The translations under genes and the position numbers were made by a program. Under the pieces are notes generated by a model. That model did no database searches, had not been told where the DNA came from, and was given only the letters and a program-made list of their open reading frames with translations. From Methylococcaceae bacterium (GTDB lineage Bacteria; Pseudomonadota; Gammaproteobacteria; Methylococcales; Methylomonadaceae), in the NCBI GenBank assembly GCA_014191975.1, contig BJHG01000003.1:1-64000 (forward strand): a stretch of 64,000 nt of DNA, in the 5' to 3' direction. Below are positions 40,281 to 49,978 of this stretch, one piece after another (positions within the stretch are counted from its first letter, which is position 1; each line of letters starts with the position of its first letter).

Positions 40281-40901
40281 ATGACTGAATTGGTTGAATC
40301 CATCGACCCAAAACGTGTAGCCATTGTGCAAGCGGCGACGCGCTTATTTTTAAATAATAATTATCGCAGTGTGAGCATGGATAAAATTGCACAGGCTGCG
40401 CCTGTTTCCAAAGCAACACTTTATAACCATTTTGACAGTAAAAATGCGTTACTGGCGGCGGTGGTTAGCGAATTGTGTGGCGCGTTATTGCATACCCTCA
40501 CGCAAACGTTATCAACCAAGGATAATGTCGCTCAAAATCTAAAAAAAATTGCCGAAGTATTTGTTGAATTGCTTTATTCAAGAGACGGATTGGCAATGTA
40601 TCGTTTAGTCATTGCTGAAAGTCATGAATTTCCAGAATTAGGGCAAATGGTTTATGACAACGGCGCAAAAATTGCCGTCGCGCAATTAGAATCCTATTTA
40701 CAGCAATTGCATGACGTTGAAATTTTATCTATTTCAAACGTACGTTTTGCTGCCGATGCGTTTTTTAGTTTATTAAAAGGTGAGTTACATTTTCGATGTT
40801 TATTAAGCGTGCAACCGCCACCAAATGAACAGGAAAAAACACACTTGATTGAATCGGCAACCGCACTTTTTTTACGAGGAATTGGCTATGCCACGAACTA
40901 A
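40281..40901 (+). CDS. TetR/AcrR-family regulator
   Basis: YRSVSMDKIAQAAPVSKATLYNHFDSKNALLAAVV. Confidence 0.93.
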   Translation: MTELVESIDPKRVAIVQAATRLFLNNNYRSVSMDKIAQAAPVSKATLYNHFDSKNALLAAVVSELCGALLHTLTQTLSTKDNVAQNLKKIAEVFVELLYSRDGLAMYRLVIAESHEFPELGQMVYDNGAKIAVAQLESYLQQLHDVEILSISNVRFAADAFFSLLKGELHFRCLLSVQPPPNEQEKTHLIESATALFLRGIGYATN

Positions 40902-42156
40902 TTTTTTATGGTTAAGTTTATTTTTTGTCGCCAATCTTCACGCTGAAAATTTAAACGATGCGTGGACAGTAGCATTAAATAGCAATCATCAAATCAAAGC
41001 CGCGCAAGCGAATATCGACGTTTCACAAGAACAATTGCAAGCGGCTGAAGGGCAGAATTTACCCGATTTAAATGTCGGAACGGGCTACACGCAATATAAT
41101 GAAACACCGTCTGCGAAAACAAGTATTGAAGGGAAGGCCACACAATTTTCGATGCAACAAATGGGCAGCGTGAAAGCGCAAGCGATGGCGACGTTGCCGA
41201 TTTATACCAGCGGAAAAATTACCCACAACATCAATGCCGCGCAAGCTACGTTGGATGCGACGCAGGCGAGTGAACAAGTTGCCGCATTGAATTTGAAAAT
41301 GCAGGTAGCGGACAGTTATATTGCCGTTTTGCGTTTGGAAGATGCGGTGCAAGTCGCGCAAAGTCATATTCACAGTTTAGAAAGTCATCAAAAAGACGTG
41401 AAAAATTTGTTTGACCAAGGCGTTGTGGCGAAAAACGATGTGTTGGCGGCGGACGTTGAATTATTAAACGCGAAACAACTTTTGTTACAAGCGGCGAATG
41501 TTTATGACAATGCCAAAGCGCGTTACAACCAATTGCTGACGCGCCCCTTGACGACAAAAGTGGAACTCGCCAAACACGTTCCTGAATTGCCCAAAACAAC
41601 GTTAGAAAATTTAAATCAAAGTGCGTTGAATCAACGTCCTGAATTGTTGGTTTTGAACGAACAAATCGAAAGTTTGCATGAACAAACGAAGGCAATGAAA
41701 GCGGGTTTGATGCCGCAAGTCGCCTTGAATGGCGGTTATCAATATCAACAAAATCGTTATCAGGCGTATGAAGGTTTGTGGCAAGCGAATGTGGGCGTGG
41801 ATTGGAAATTGTACGACGGTAGCACAAATCACAAAGGTGAGGCGTTGGAAAAACAAGCGTTAGTGTTAAAAGAACAACACGAAGAATTGTCAGGGCAAAT
41901 TTTGTTACAAATTCGACAAGCGTGGCTCGATAGCCAAGAAACACAACAACGTTTGCAGGTTGCGAAACAAACGATTCTGCAAGCCGACGAAAATTTAAAA
42001 GTCACGACAGACCGCTATCAACAAGGTTTAGCAACGCATACCGAAGTGATTCAAGCTGAAGATTTACGAACCATAACACATAATAATTTAAACAATGCGA
42101 ATTATGATTTTGCGCTAGCGGGTTTGCGAATAAAACGAGCGGTGGGTAATTTTTAA
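40888..42156 (+). CDS. TolC-family outer membrane efflux protein (start MPRTNFL)
   Basis: Signal peptide, TolC repeats (LNDAWTVALNSNHQIKAAQANIDVSQEQLQAAEGQNLPDLNVGTGY). Confidence 0.92.
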   Translation: MPRTNFLWLSLFFVANLHAENLNDAWTVALNSNHQIKAAQANIDVSQEQLQAAEGQNLPDLNVGTGYTQYNETPSAKTSIEGKATQFSMQQMGSVKAQAMATLPIYTSGKITHNINAAQATLDATQASEQVAALNLKMQVADSYIAVLRLEDAVQVAQSHIHSLESHQKDVKNLFDQGVVAKNDVLAADVELLNAKQLLLQAANVYDNAKARYNQLLTRPLTTKVELAKHVPELPKTTLENLNQSALNQRPELLVLNEQIESLHEQTKAMKAGLMPQVALNGGYQYQQNRYQAYEGLWQANVGVDWKLYDGSTNHKGEALEKQALVLKEQHEELSGQILLQIRQAWLDSQETQQRLQVAKQTILQADENLKVTTDRYQQGLATHTEVIQAEDLRTITHNNLNNANYDFALAGLRIKRAVGNF

Positions 42157-42303
42157 TTCACACTCAAACCTAAAGATGTGAAATACAGCAAATCTATTCC
42201 TGCAAAACTAATGTTGCATGGTAAAAATTCTGTACTAAATATTGAAAAAATTGTGAGTAGAAAATGGATACGTTAGAAAAATACGCACACTAATAGCGGG
42301 GAA

Positions 42304-42354
42304 AGTCAGATTAACGTAAAAATAAAAATTGAGATGACAAACGTTAATCTGACT
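42304..42354. repeat. Perfect inverted repeat, 14-bp arms, 23-nt loop
   Basis: AGTCAGATTAACGT (42304-42317) / ACGTTAATCTGACT (42341-42354). Confidence 0.85.
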
Positions 42355-42367
42355 AAGTCGGCGAAAA

Positions 42368-42523
42368 TTATTTAATTTTAGCTTCTTTGTAAATTACGTG
42401 CTTGCGAACCATAGGATCAAACTTTTTGATCTCCATTTTACCTGGCATCGTTTTTTTGTTTTTTGTAGTAGTGTAAAAATGACCTGTACCTTCAGTTGAG
42501 ATCAATTTAATTTTATCACGCAT
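42368..42523 (-). CDS. rpmG: 50S ribosomal protein L33 (not in ORF track)
   Basis: [51 protein letters not shown]. Confidence 0.97.
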   Translation of the reverse strand: MRDKIKLISTEGTGHFYTTTKNKKTMPGKMEIKKFDPMVRKHVIYKEAKIK

Positions 42524-42541
42524 GATTTTATCCTCAGAAAA

Positions 42542-42778
42542 TTAAACTTTTTGACCTGCTTTACGCATGTCAGCTAAAACGGCATCTATACCATTTTTGT
42601 CGATAATTCGCATTGCTTTAGTCGAAACTCGTAAACGAACCCAACGATTTTCGCTTTCAACCCAAAAACGGTGATGCTGTAAATTTGGCAAAAAACGTCT
42701 TCTAGTTCTGTTATTGGCGTGTGAAACATTGTTTCCAGTCATTGGGCCTTTGCCCGTAACTTGACATACTCTTGACAT
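42542..42778 (-). CDS. rpmB: 50S ribosomal protein L28
   Basis: [34 protein letters not shown]. Confidence 0.97.
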   Translation of the reverse strand: MSRVCQVTGKGPMTGNNVSHANNRTRRRFLPNLQHHRFWVESENRWVRLRVSTKAMRIIDKNGIDAVLADMRKAGQKV

Positions 42779-42950
42779 GAAGTCCTCTGTAGCTATGATT
42801 AAAAAATGAAAGTGTGTCATTATAATCGATGCACCAATATCATTAAATTGTTTTTTTCAAGAATATAAATGTAACACTAGGCTTTTGTTTGATATTTTTG
42901 CTGCCGAAATCGTTATAATCTCCCAATTTAAAATTCACCACAGATCACTC

Positions 42951-43898
42951 ATGTCTATTAAACTCGGCATGGTCATGGATTCCATTGACCACATTAACAT
43001 CAAAAAAGACACTAGTTTCGCTATGCTGCTCGAAGCGCAATCACGTGATTGGGAATTGCATTATATGAAATTAGGCGATTTATTCTTGCGTAATGGACGG
43101 GCTTACGCTCGAACCAGAACCCTAAAAGTAGAGCGTAATCCAGCGCAATGGTTTAAATTCATCCACGAACAGATAATTCCACTTGACGAATTAAATGTGA
43201 TTTTGATGCGTAAAGATCCACCTTTTGACAGCGAGTTTTTATACGCCACATATATTTTAGAACAAGCTGAAAATACAGGCGTTTATGTAGTCAATAAACC
43301 GCAATCACTGCGTGATGCCAATGAAAAGTTATTTACCGCATGGTTTCCGCAATGCTGTACTGAAACATTAGTTTCACGAAACTCACACCAAATTCGCAGT
43401 TTTTTAAATGAGCAACAAGATATTATTTTAAAGCCTCTAGACGGCATGGGAGGTACGTCTATTTTTCGATTGAAATTAGATGATCCAAATACCAGCGTAA
43501 TTTTAGAAACGATGACGAATTACAACCAACGATTAATTATGGCACAACGCTATTTGCCGGCAATTAAAAACGGGGACAAACGCATTTTAGTCGTAAATGG
43601 TGAAGCGATTCGATTTGCACTGGCACGAATTCCACAGCAAGGTGAAACTCGTGGTAATTTAGCCGCCGGTGGACGCGCAGAAGGACGCCCATTAACTGAG
43701 CGTGACTATTGGATTGTCGATCAAGTAGCGCCAACATTGAAAGCGAAAGGGCTTATTTTTGTAGGCTTAGATGTGATTGGTGACACGTTGACCGAAATCA
43801 ATGTCACTAGTCCAACATGCGTACAGGAATTAGATGCACAGTTTGGTTTAAATATTGCGGGGGTTTTAATGGATCACATCGCGGAAAAAATAGCATAA
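42951..43898 (+). CDS. gshB: Glutathione synthetase
   Basis: KPLDGMGGTSIFRL, ATP-grasp; NVTSPTCVQEL. Confidence 0.95.
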   Translation: MSIKLGMVMDSIDHINIKKDTSFAMLLEAQSRDWELHYMKLGDLFLRNGRAYARTRTLKVERNPAQWFKFIHEQIIPLDELNVILMRKDPPFDSEFLYATYILEQAENTGVYVVNKPQSLRDANEKLFTAWFPQCCTETLVSRNSHQIRSFLNEQQDIILKPLDGMGGTSIFRLKLDDPNTSVILETMTNYNQRLIMAQRYLPAIKNGDKRILVVNGEAIRFALARIPQQGETRGNLAAGGRAEGRPLTERDYWIVDQVAPTLKAKGLIFVGLDVIGDTLTEINVTSPTCVQELDAQFGLNIAGVLMDHIAEKIA

Positions 43899-44600
43899 AT
43901 GGTACTTTTTTGGGCATTGATAATTTCGATGATTTTACATTTTATTTTTTTTACGAGTGTGGATTCAGGTGATTCAGTGCATGAACAGCCACAGCAAACA
44001 TTCATTGAAATTTCACTTATAACAAAATCTGCGCCAATTAAATCAAAAAAAAATGATGGAGTAGTTACTAAAAGTCACCTATTAGCTACTGAAGTCCAGC
44101 CGCCACATTCAGAAGCCTCAATTAATCAAATTATTAAAGAAGTTTCTGTCAAAAATATTGGAAACACTGCCAAAATCCCAAAGTTTCAAAAAAAGGAAAA
44201 GCCAGTTGTCGAAAAGGTTGAAATAGAAGAAAAACCGCGTTTATCACTCGAGTCAATACAGCAACAAATATCGCAAATTGGTGACAATAGTAGCCAGCAA
44301 CAAGTTAACGTGCGCGATAAATATATTAATGATTTTGGTGTAAAAGTGAAGCGTATTGGACAAACCATTTATGATCGTGGCGTATTGCCAGCAGGAATAT
44401 TGGAAACAAAAATTGAAATTAACACTGACGGCTTACTTGTTAATTTTAAGATAACCCGTTCGTCTGGCAGTGCACAATTGGATAAAGCGGTCGAAAATAT
44501 GATTCGCTCAAGTGCACCATACCCCGATTTACCATTCCAGTTACTTAATGAATCAAATACGCTGAGTTTTACGCGCATTTGGGAATTTTATGGTGATTAG
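43899..44600 (+). CDS. TonB-family energy transducer (TonB C-terminal domain)
   Basis: N-terminal TM, GILETKIEINTDGLLVNFKITRSSGSAQLDKAV. Confidence 0.8.
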   Translation: MVLFWALIISMILHFIFFTSVDSGDSVHEQPQQTFIEISLITKSAPIKSKKNDGVVTKSHLLATEVQPPHSEASINQIIKEVSVKNIGNTAKIPKFQKKEKPVVEKVEIEEKPRLSLESIQQQISQIGDNSSQQQVNVRDKYINDFGVKVKRIGQTIYDRGVLPAGILETKIEINTDGLLVNFKITRSSGSAQLDKAVENMIRSSAPYPDLPFQLLNESNTLSFTRIWEFYGD

Positions 44601-44617
44601 ATGAACGGGCTTGGACG

Positions 44618-45100
44618 CTAGTTTTTTTGTTCAATGGCCACCATCAAACTTTCTTTTTTTACCACCCCTGCATAACGATAAATAATATTCTCAACTCGAT
44701 TTATCACAATTGTATAAGGTACCGTGTTGGAGTTGTTACCGAATTGTTGTGCCAAATTAAAACCCTCCCACTCACCACTAATTAAGATGGGATAATTTAT
44801 CGGTATAGTATTTTTATAGCGTATCACTGCGGGTAATTCATCAATCGCAATACCAATAAATTGTACATTTTTTTTCTCGTACTTAGTTTGTAACTGGATA
44901 AATTCAGGAATTTCTTTTAGGCACGGTTGACACCATGTTGCCCAGAAATTTATTACTAACGTTTTTCCCTGCCATTCTGAAATAGTATGCATTTTTCCAG
45001 AAGCATCTGGAAGGCTAAACAGTGGCATAGTATCATCTGAGACAGCATTAATATTGGTAAACAAAAGAAAAAGTAGTATGGTTATTTTTAGATTTTTCAT
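44618..45100 (-). CDS. TlpA-family thioredoxin-like protein
   Basis: VINFWATWCQPCLKEIPEF; signal peptide. Confidence 0.92.
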   Translation of the reverse strand: MKNLKITILLFLLFTNINAVSDDTMPLFSLPDASGKMHTISEWQGKTLVINFWATWCQPCLKEIPEFIQLQTKYEKKNVQFIGIAIDELPAVIRYKNTIPINYPILISGEWEGFNLAQQFGNNSNTVPYTIVINRVENIIYRYAGVVKKESLMVAIEQKN

Positions 45101-45174
45101 TGTGTTAAGGTTGCAGAGTTCAAAGTTTAACTGGGTTATAATACACTTCCTTTCAAATTCAAGTATTAGCTTTT

Positions 45175-45552
45175 ATGAAATTCAAATACAGCAGAGCTCT
45201 TTTTAAATCATTCGTTTTTACTGTGACTATTATGACGCCATTTTCTGTTTTAGCTCACGCAATTATGGTTAAATCACAACCTGAACAAAATGCCACAATT
45301 ACAATTTCCCCAAAACAAATTGATGTATGGTTTAACGACAAAGTTGGTGATGAATACAAAGCAGTTGCTGTCATTGATAGCAAAGGTAACCGTGTTGATA
45401 ACAAAGACGTCAAACAAGAAATTCTTGACGGATCCCATTTATATTGCACAGTACCTATGCTACCTGCGGATACTTACACTGTGCGTTATCGCGTAGTTTC
45501 AATTGATACACACATTGTTACTGGCAAATTTCAATTCACTATCAAACCATAA
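45175..45552 (+). CDS. copC: CopC-domain periplasmic copper-binding protein
   Basis: N-terminal AHAIMVKSQPEQNA and C-terminal DTHIVTGKFQF; about 100-aa mature beta-sandwich. Confidence 0.85.
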   Translation: MKFKYSRALFKSFVFTVTIMTPFSVLAHAIMVKSQPEQNATITISPKQIDVWFNDKVGDEYKAVAVIDSKGNRVDNKDVKQEILDGSHLYCTVPMLPADTYTVRYRVVSIDTHIVTGKFQFTIKP

Positions 45553-45555
45553 TTT

Positions 45556-46125
45556 ATGAAAAAAAAATTTATTTTAGGCATGTTATTCGCGAGCGCATTA
45601 ACTGGTTGTGATACATCTGAAAAACTCGGCACACCACCTCAAATCACTGATACAAATAGTGTTGGTTGCTTAGTTGCAAATGACTTTTATGCCGTTCATT
45701 TTAGTGCGTATTTAAAACCCCAAAAAGGAAATGACCGTGACGCTTTATTAACACCTTATTGTCAAGAATTGCCTAGTCCAGGAAAGGTATTTTTTGCAGC
45801 CGATCTGATTGATCGTGATATTCGCCAAACATCAATTGGAATTCGTATTATCGAAATTGAAAAAACAGGTGATAAACCAACTGATTTCAAAGAAATTCGA
45901 GTATTAAATAAGGTTGAACCAAAGATTTATTCAAAAGGTGTTGTTGAGGCTCAGGTTGATTTAGATAAAAACGGAGATTATGCTTTAATTTTAATGATTG
46001 GTGGTGAAGAGGCAATTTCAGATGAAGATAAATTAAAAATTACATTTCATGTTGGAAAAAGTCCTTTTTCATGGTTTAAAGAAAAACAAAAATGGATTGT
46101 TGACAGTGTTGTGAAATATTTTTAA
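45556..46125 (+). CDS. Hypothetical lipoprotein downstream of copC
   Basis: Lipobox LTGC; no recognised domain. Confidence 0.7.
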   Translation: MKKKFILGMLFASALTGCDTSEKLGTPPQITDTNSVGCLVANDFYAVHFSAYLKPQKGNDRDALLTPYCQELPSPGKVFFAADLIDRDIRQTSIGIRIIEIEKTGDKPTDFKEIRVLNKVEPKIYSKGVVEAQVDLDKNGDYALILMIGGEEAISDEDKLKITFHVGKSPFSWFKEKQKWIVDSVVKYF

Positions 46126-46150
46126 TTTCAATTTATTTTTCGGCAAATAA

Positions 46151-46180
46151 AAACCCCCGTTACTTTCGTAACAGGGGTTT
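46151..46180. terminator. Bidirectional terminator between lipoprotein gene and pmoB
   Basis: AAACCCCCGTTAC-TTTC-GTAACAGGGGTTT. Confidence 0.8.
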
Positions 46181-46209
46181 ATTCTTTTCAGGTAGCTTGC
46201 GCTAAACGA

Positions 46210-47458
46210 TTAGATGAATACAGGAATTAACGGAGCATCCACAGTAACCATTTGACGTTTGCCACTTTCATCAAAGAAGAATAACAAACCAGCGAAACGA
46301 CTATCTGGATCGTAAATCAAATCAGCTAAACGATAAACTTCCCAAGCCGCGTCAGACGCAGTAACTTGAACAGTTCTTGTTTGACCTGGTGCTAATGGGC
46401 TGTTATCGCTAACAGTTAAACCATCTTCAGCCAATAAGTCATCTGGGTAGCCAGTTGTATCTTCTAATACTGCTGAGTCTAAGAAACGAACAGAAGCTGT
46501 TTGAAATTCACCTAAACGAACAGATGTATCGCCGTTGTTAGTGATTTTCAAGGTCATCTGCATAGCACGACCTGGTACACGGTAAGTTGCGTCTTCAACT
46601 TTAACAGTAACTGTTTTAGCAGGCATTTCAAACGGTTTCATACCACGTAACAAACCAGCTTGTAGCGGTGTTGTAATTGGGTATTTTTCGTTTGTTGAAG
46701 TCATACCAAATGCAACTAATGCAATAGTACCAACTGTAAATGCAATACCAACTTGACGGTCAGTAGAAGTAATCAATGTGTTTGCTTTACCAGATTCAAT
46801 AGCAATTGAACGTGGAATAAACATTGGTTTACGAACCCAGTAGGCCAACCAAGCTAAACCAATTGCATACCACAAAGCATGCCAAAAGTAAGTGTTTTCC
46901 AAGTTATAAGTTTCAAGGTCAATTGTTTGACCTGTTAAAGTAGTAACAGGGTTAACGAAGTCTTTCATTGATCCAGTAATGGTTGTCCATTTACCTGGTC
47001 CAATGATTGGACCGCCGCCTTTAACGTTCATCATAGAATGAACGTGCCAGTCACCTGGACGACGTGCTTTCAATAATACTTTGAATTCATAGATTTCGCC
47101 TAATTCCAAAGATACTGAACGTGGAACTAATTGACCACCAATCCAAGAGCCAGCACGAATGAAAACAGGACCAGGAATACCTACGTTCAAGAACGCGATG
47201 TCTGGTTTGTCAACAGTTTCTGGCCATCCAGCGAAAACGTAGAATTTACCGGTAACAGTCATGGTGTCGTTAACTTTCACTTCTTCTTTTGACCAATTTA
47301 AGTCAAACCAGTGAATAGTACGCATACGCATGAACGCAGCCTGTGATTTTTCACCGTGAGCCGCAGCTGTTGGTGTGTAAAGCATTGCAGCTGAAGAAGC
47401 CGCTAACAATGCAACAAAGGACAATTTTGCAACTTTGTCTCTTAATAATAATTTCATA
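46210..47458 (-). CDS. pmoB: Particulate methane monooxygenase subunit B (start likely MKLLLRDK, near 47458)
   Basis: HGEKSQAAFMRMRTIHWFDLNWSK, GDWHVHSMMNVKGGGPIIGPGKW. Confidence 0.96.
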
Positions 47459-47488
47459 TATCCCCCTAAGTGGTAAATAATTCGTAGA

Positions 47489-48238
47489 TTAAACGGCTTC
47501 GCCACTGACGAATTCAGTTGAAGCGAACCATCTACCAAAGAAATGCCACAAGAAGTAAATGATGATGCTTACGAAACCAGAGAAGAACGCTGATACTGGA
47601 GCAACGTCTTTACCGAAAGTTCTTAAAGTACCTTTTTCAACCATACGGATGTATTCAGGTGTACCAGTTCTAACATAGTGATAACCTTGTAAGTCAGCTA
47701 AAGTCATCATCATGCCGTTGTATTCAACAGGAACATGTAATGGAGCCATAACTGGCCAGTTACCTGGGTAGAACAATAAACCGTAAGCCAAACCACCAAC
47801 TACAGCGGTTAATGTCATACTACCACCCAACAAAAGAACGGCGTCTAAAACGATCGCGCCAGGAATTAATTGTGATGGAAATACGAAGTTAACTGGGAAG
47901 TATGTCCAGCCCCAGAAGTTTAAGTAACGGTTAACCCATTCACCTAACAACAAACCTAAAATACAAACTACAGCACCAAATGGTAAACGGTAGCGATACC
48001 ATAAACATGCTTGAACAGCTGCTGGGAAAGTGATTGATACGATCGGCGCAACGGTTACCCATAAACGTCTATCTTTCCAGTCAGTCCAAAAATCCCAGTC
48101 ACCACCAGTCAACATATAATGAATGTGATAACCACCTAATACAACGAAGAACAACGTAAACAAAATCATCCAGTCAAATGTGCGAGATACTTTTACTGCT
48201 TCTGCACGTGACCGTACTGCTGATTGAGATGCGCTCAT
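47489..48238 (-). CDS. pmoA: Particulate methane monooxygenase subunit A
   Basis: GGDWDFWTDWKDRRLWVTV, NFWGWTYFPVNF, GTLRTFGKDVAPVSAFFSGF. Confidence 0.98.
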   Translation of the reverse strand: MSASQSAVRSRAEAVKVSRTFDWMILFTLFFVVLGGYHIHYMLTGGDWDFWTDWKDRRLWVTVAPIVSITFPAAVQACLWYRYRLPFGAVVCILGLLLGEWVNRYLNFWGWTYFPVNFVFPSQLIPGAIVLDAVLLLGGSMTLTAVVGGLAYGLLFYPGNWPVMAPLHVPVEYNGMMMTLADLQGYHYVRTGTPEYIRMVEKGTLRTFGKDVAPVSAFFSGFVSIIIYFLWHFFGRWFASTEFVSGEAV

Positions 48239-48347
48239 AGCTTACCTCCTAAAGGATTTAAATTATTTTTATTGATACTATCACTTGTTACTGCCCTACC
48301 AATAAATAGAGCAGCAGGAGATAGTAGTTACAACAAGAAGACCTAAA

Positions 48348-49100
48348 TTAAGCTAAGTCTTTTTTCAACAATTTTGAAATAGCACCAACTTCGATGTTTA
48401 CAACACCTAATACACCTAAAGCAGCCCATCCGAAGAATACGAAACCATAGTGTAAAGGAGCAACAAACAATTCTTCCATGAACCAGAAAGTGTGACCCCA
48501 TTCATTCAAACCTACGTTTGGAAGAATCATGAAAGGTCCAATAACTGATACCATATACTGTAAAGGCAAACCATTTTGATAGGTTGGCAATCTTGTTTTT
48601 GCATATAAGAATGCAGCAACACCAGTAATGATATAAATTGGGTAGCTCAAATAGAATTCAATAACATGACTAGGTGTAAAGTCAGTGTCACGAACGATTG
48701 TTTGATGCCATGTACCATCTTGTTCTGTGAAGTAAGAGGCACCGTAGTAAATAGCGATGCCGTACATTACCAACCAAATCCAATGTGTAAAATGTCTTCT
48801 CAACTCTTCACGAGGTGTGATTGACATTACTTTACGATCACGAGATTTCCAAATATAACCCCATAATATAGATGCTGTCATAACTTCAACAACCATCTCG
48901 ATGTACAGGAAGTTCATCCAATATGTTTCAAACTCAGGTGCAAATGAGTCTAAGCCAGCTGACCAGCCGTAAACTCCTTCATACCAACGAACCCAACCGT
49001 AGAACACAATATAAAGTGCTGCGCCTGCGAACATATTTTGTTTGTTTAAAAGCGGTGCTTCATGAGCATCAGCTTTAACTTGTTCAGTTGTAGCTGCCAT
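48348..49100 (-). CDS. pmoC: Particulate methane monooxygenase subunit C
   Basis: RWYEGVYGWSAGLDSFAPEFETYWM, DTDFTPSHVIEFYLSYPIYIITG. Confidence 0.97.
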   Translation of the reverse strand: MAATTEQVKADAHEAPLLNKQNMFAGAALYIVFYGWVRWYEGVYGWSAGLDSFAPEFETYWMNFLYIEMVVEVMTASILWGYIWKSRDRKVMSITPREELRRHFTHWIWLVMYGIAIYYGASYFTEQDGTWHQTIVRDTDFTPSHVIEFYLSYPIYIITGVAAFLYAKTRLPTYQNGLPLQYMVSVIGPFMILPNVGLNEWGHTFWFMEELFVAPLHYGFVFFGWAALGVLGVVNIEVGAISKLLKKDLA

Positions 49101-49223
49101 TTCTACCTCCTAGAAATTACTAAATTCCCGATTTTTCGAGAGTTAATTTTTTCAAAATCCGTTTCATGCAATTTAACTCAGCAACCCTGCGTCAAATTGT
49201 CGCAACTCCATTTAGCGTGAGCA

Positions 49224-49251
49224 AGTCTACCAGTTAGTTATTGGTTGTCAA
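49224..49251 (-). promoter_or_regulatory. Candidate sigma70 promoter of pmoCAB
   Basis: Minus strand TTGACA-16 bp-TAGACT, with dyad GTTGT-TG-ACAAC overlapping the -35; about 120 nt upstream of pmoC. Confidence 0.5.
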
Positions 49252-49324
49252 CAACAATGCTATAAATTATTTTCTAAATGACGCACAATTTTTTTTCGTG
49301 CCAAATCCAATGAATAAATCATCC

Positions 49325-49978
49325 TTATTTATTGAAATTTAAACATCGATTTAGTAGCCAGCGGCCACTAGAAAAAATCAGCACAATCACAATAAACATA
49401 AAGACTCCACCTAGCTTTAGCACTGACAAATCAAGCAAATAAGGATCGGGTTTTACTGGAGAACTAATTCCAGGGATACTCGGTAAATCACCATCACCAC
49501 CACCTACTTTTAGTTGAGCTTTCATGCCTTTTTCCGCATGCTGTGCTAACTCACAGTGAACCAAATACGTCTTTTTTTGGCTCGGCATAATCAAACTTGC
49601 ATGTAACTCTCCTTCACCATAAAGTTCTAAGTGCAACATGCCATCCGGATATAAATAACCTGGCAAGCCATGAATCATAAATTGATGGCGAATTTGGTCA
49701 TCGTTAATAAAAGTAATATTTATTTTGGCGCACGGTTTCACATCCCATTGTTGGATGTCAAATGCAAACATTTTACCGTTAAACTTCGATGCATATTCAT
49801 GCCCTGCATGAATTGTTAAATCGACCGTTTCAGAAATTTGTAGACAATCTTTTGGTAAATCATCTGGATTTGCATTCATCACCATGCCTTTTTCGTCCAT
49901 TTGCATCGTCGCAAAACTTGCTTGAGACATCACAAGTAAAATCGTAATTAAAAATTTATTCTTTTTCATAAATTTCAT
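49325..49978 (-). CDS. Membrane-anchored cupredoxin-domain protein
   Basis: Signal peptide, QIRHQFMIHGLPG and VHCELAQHAEKGMKAQL (His/Cys-His-Met type 1 Cu pattern), C-terminal TM. Confidence 0.8.
   Translation of the reverse strand: MKFMKKNKFLITILLVMSQASFATMQMDEKGMVMNANPDDLPKDCLQISETVDLTIHAGHEYASKFNGKMFAFDIQQWDVKPCAKINITFINDDQIRHQFMIHGLPGYLYPDGMLHLELYGEGELHASLIMPSQKKTYLVHCELAQHAEKGMKAQLKVGGGDGDLPSIPGISSPVKPDPYLLDLSVLKLGGVFMFIVIVLIFSSGRWLLNRCLNFNK

Noticed and set aside
41246-41944. 232-aa minus-strand ORF in the tolC region
   Set aside because: Antisense to a convincing TolC-family CDS; composition is not protein-like.
42196-42268. Short peptide MLHGKNSVLNIEKIVSRKWIR downstream of tolC
   Set aside because: Only about 21 codons, with no RBS or family resemblance; may be a gene remnant but not supportable.
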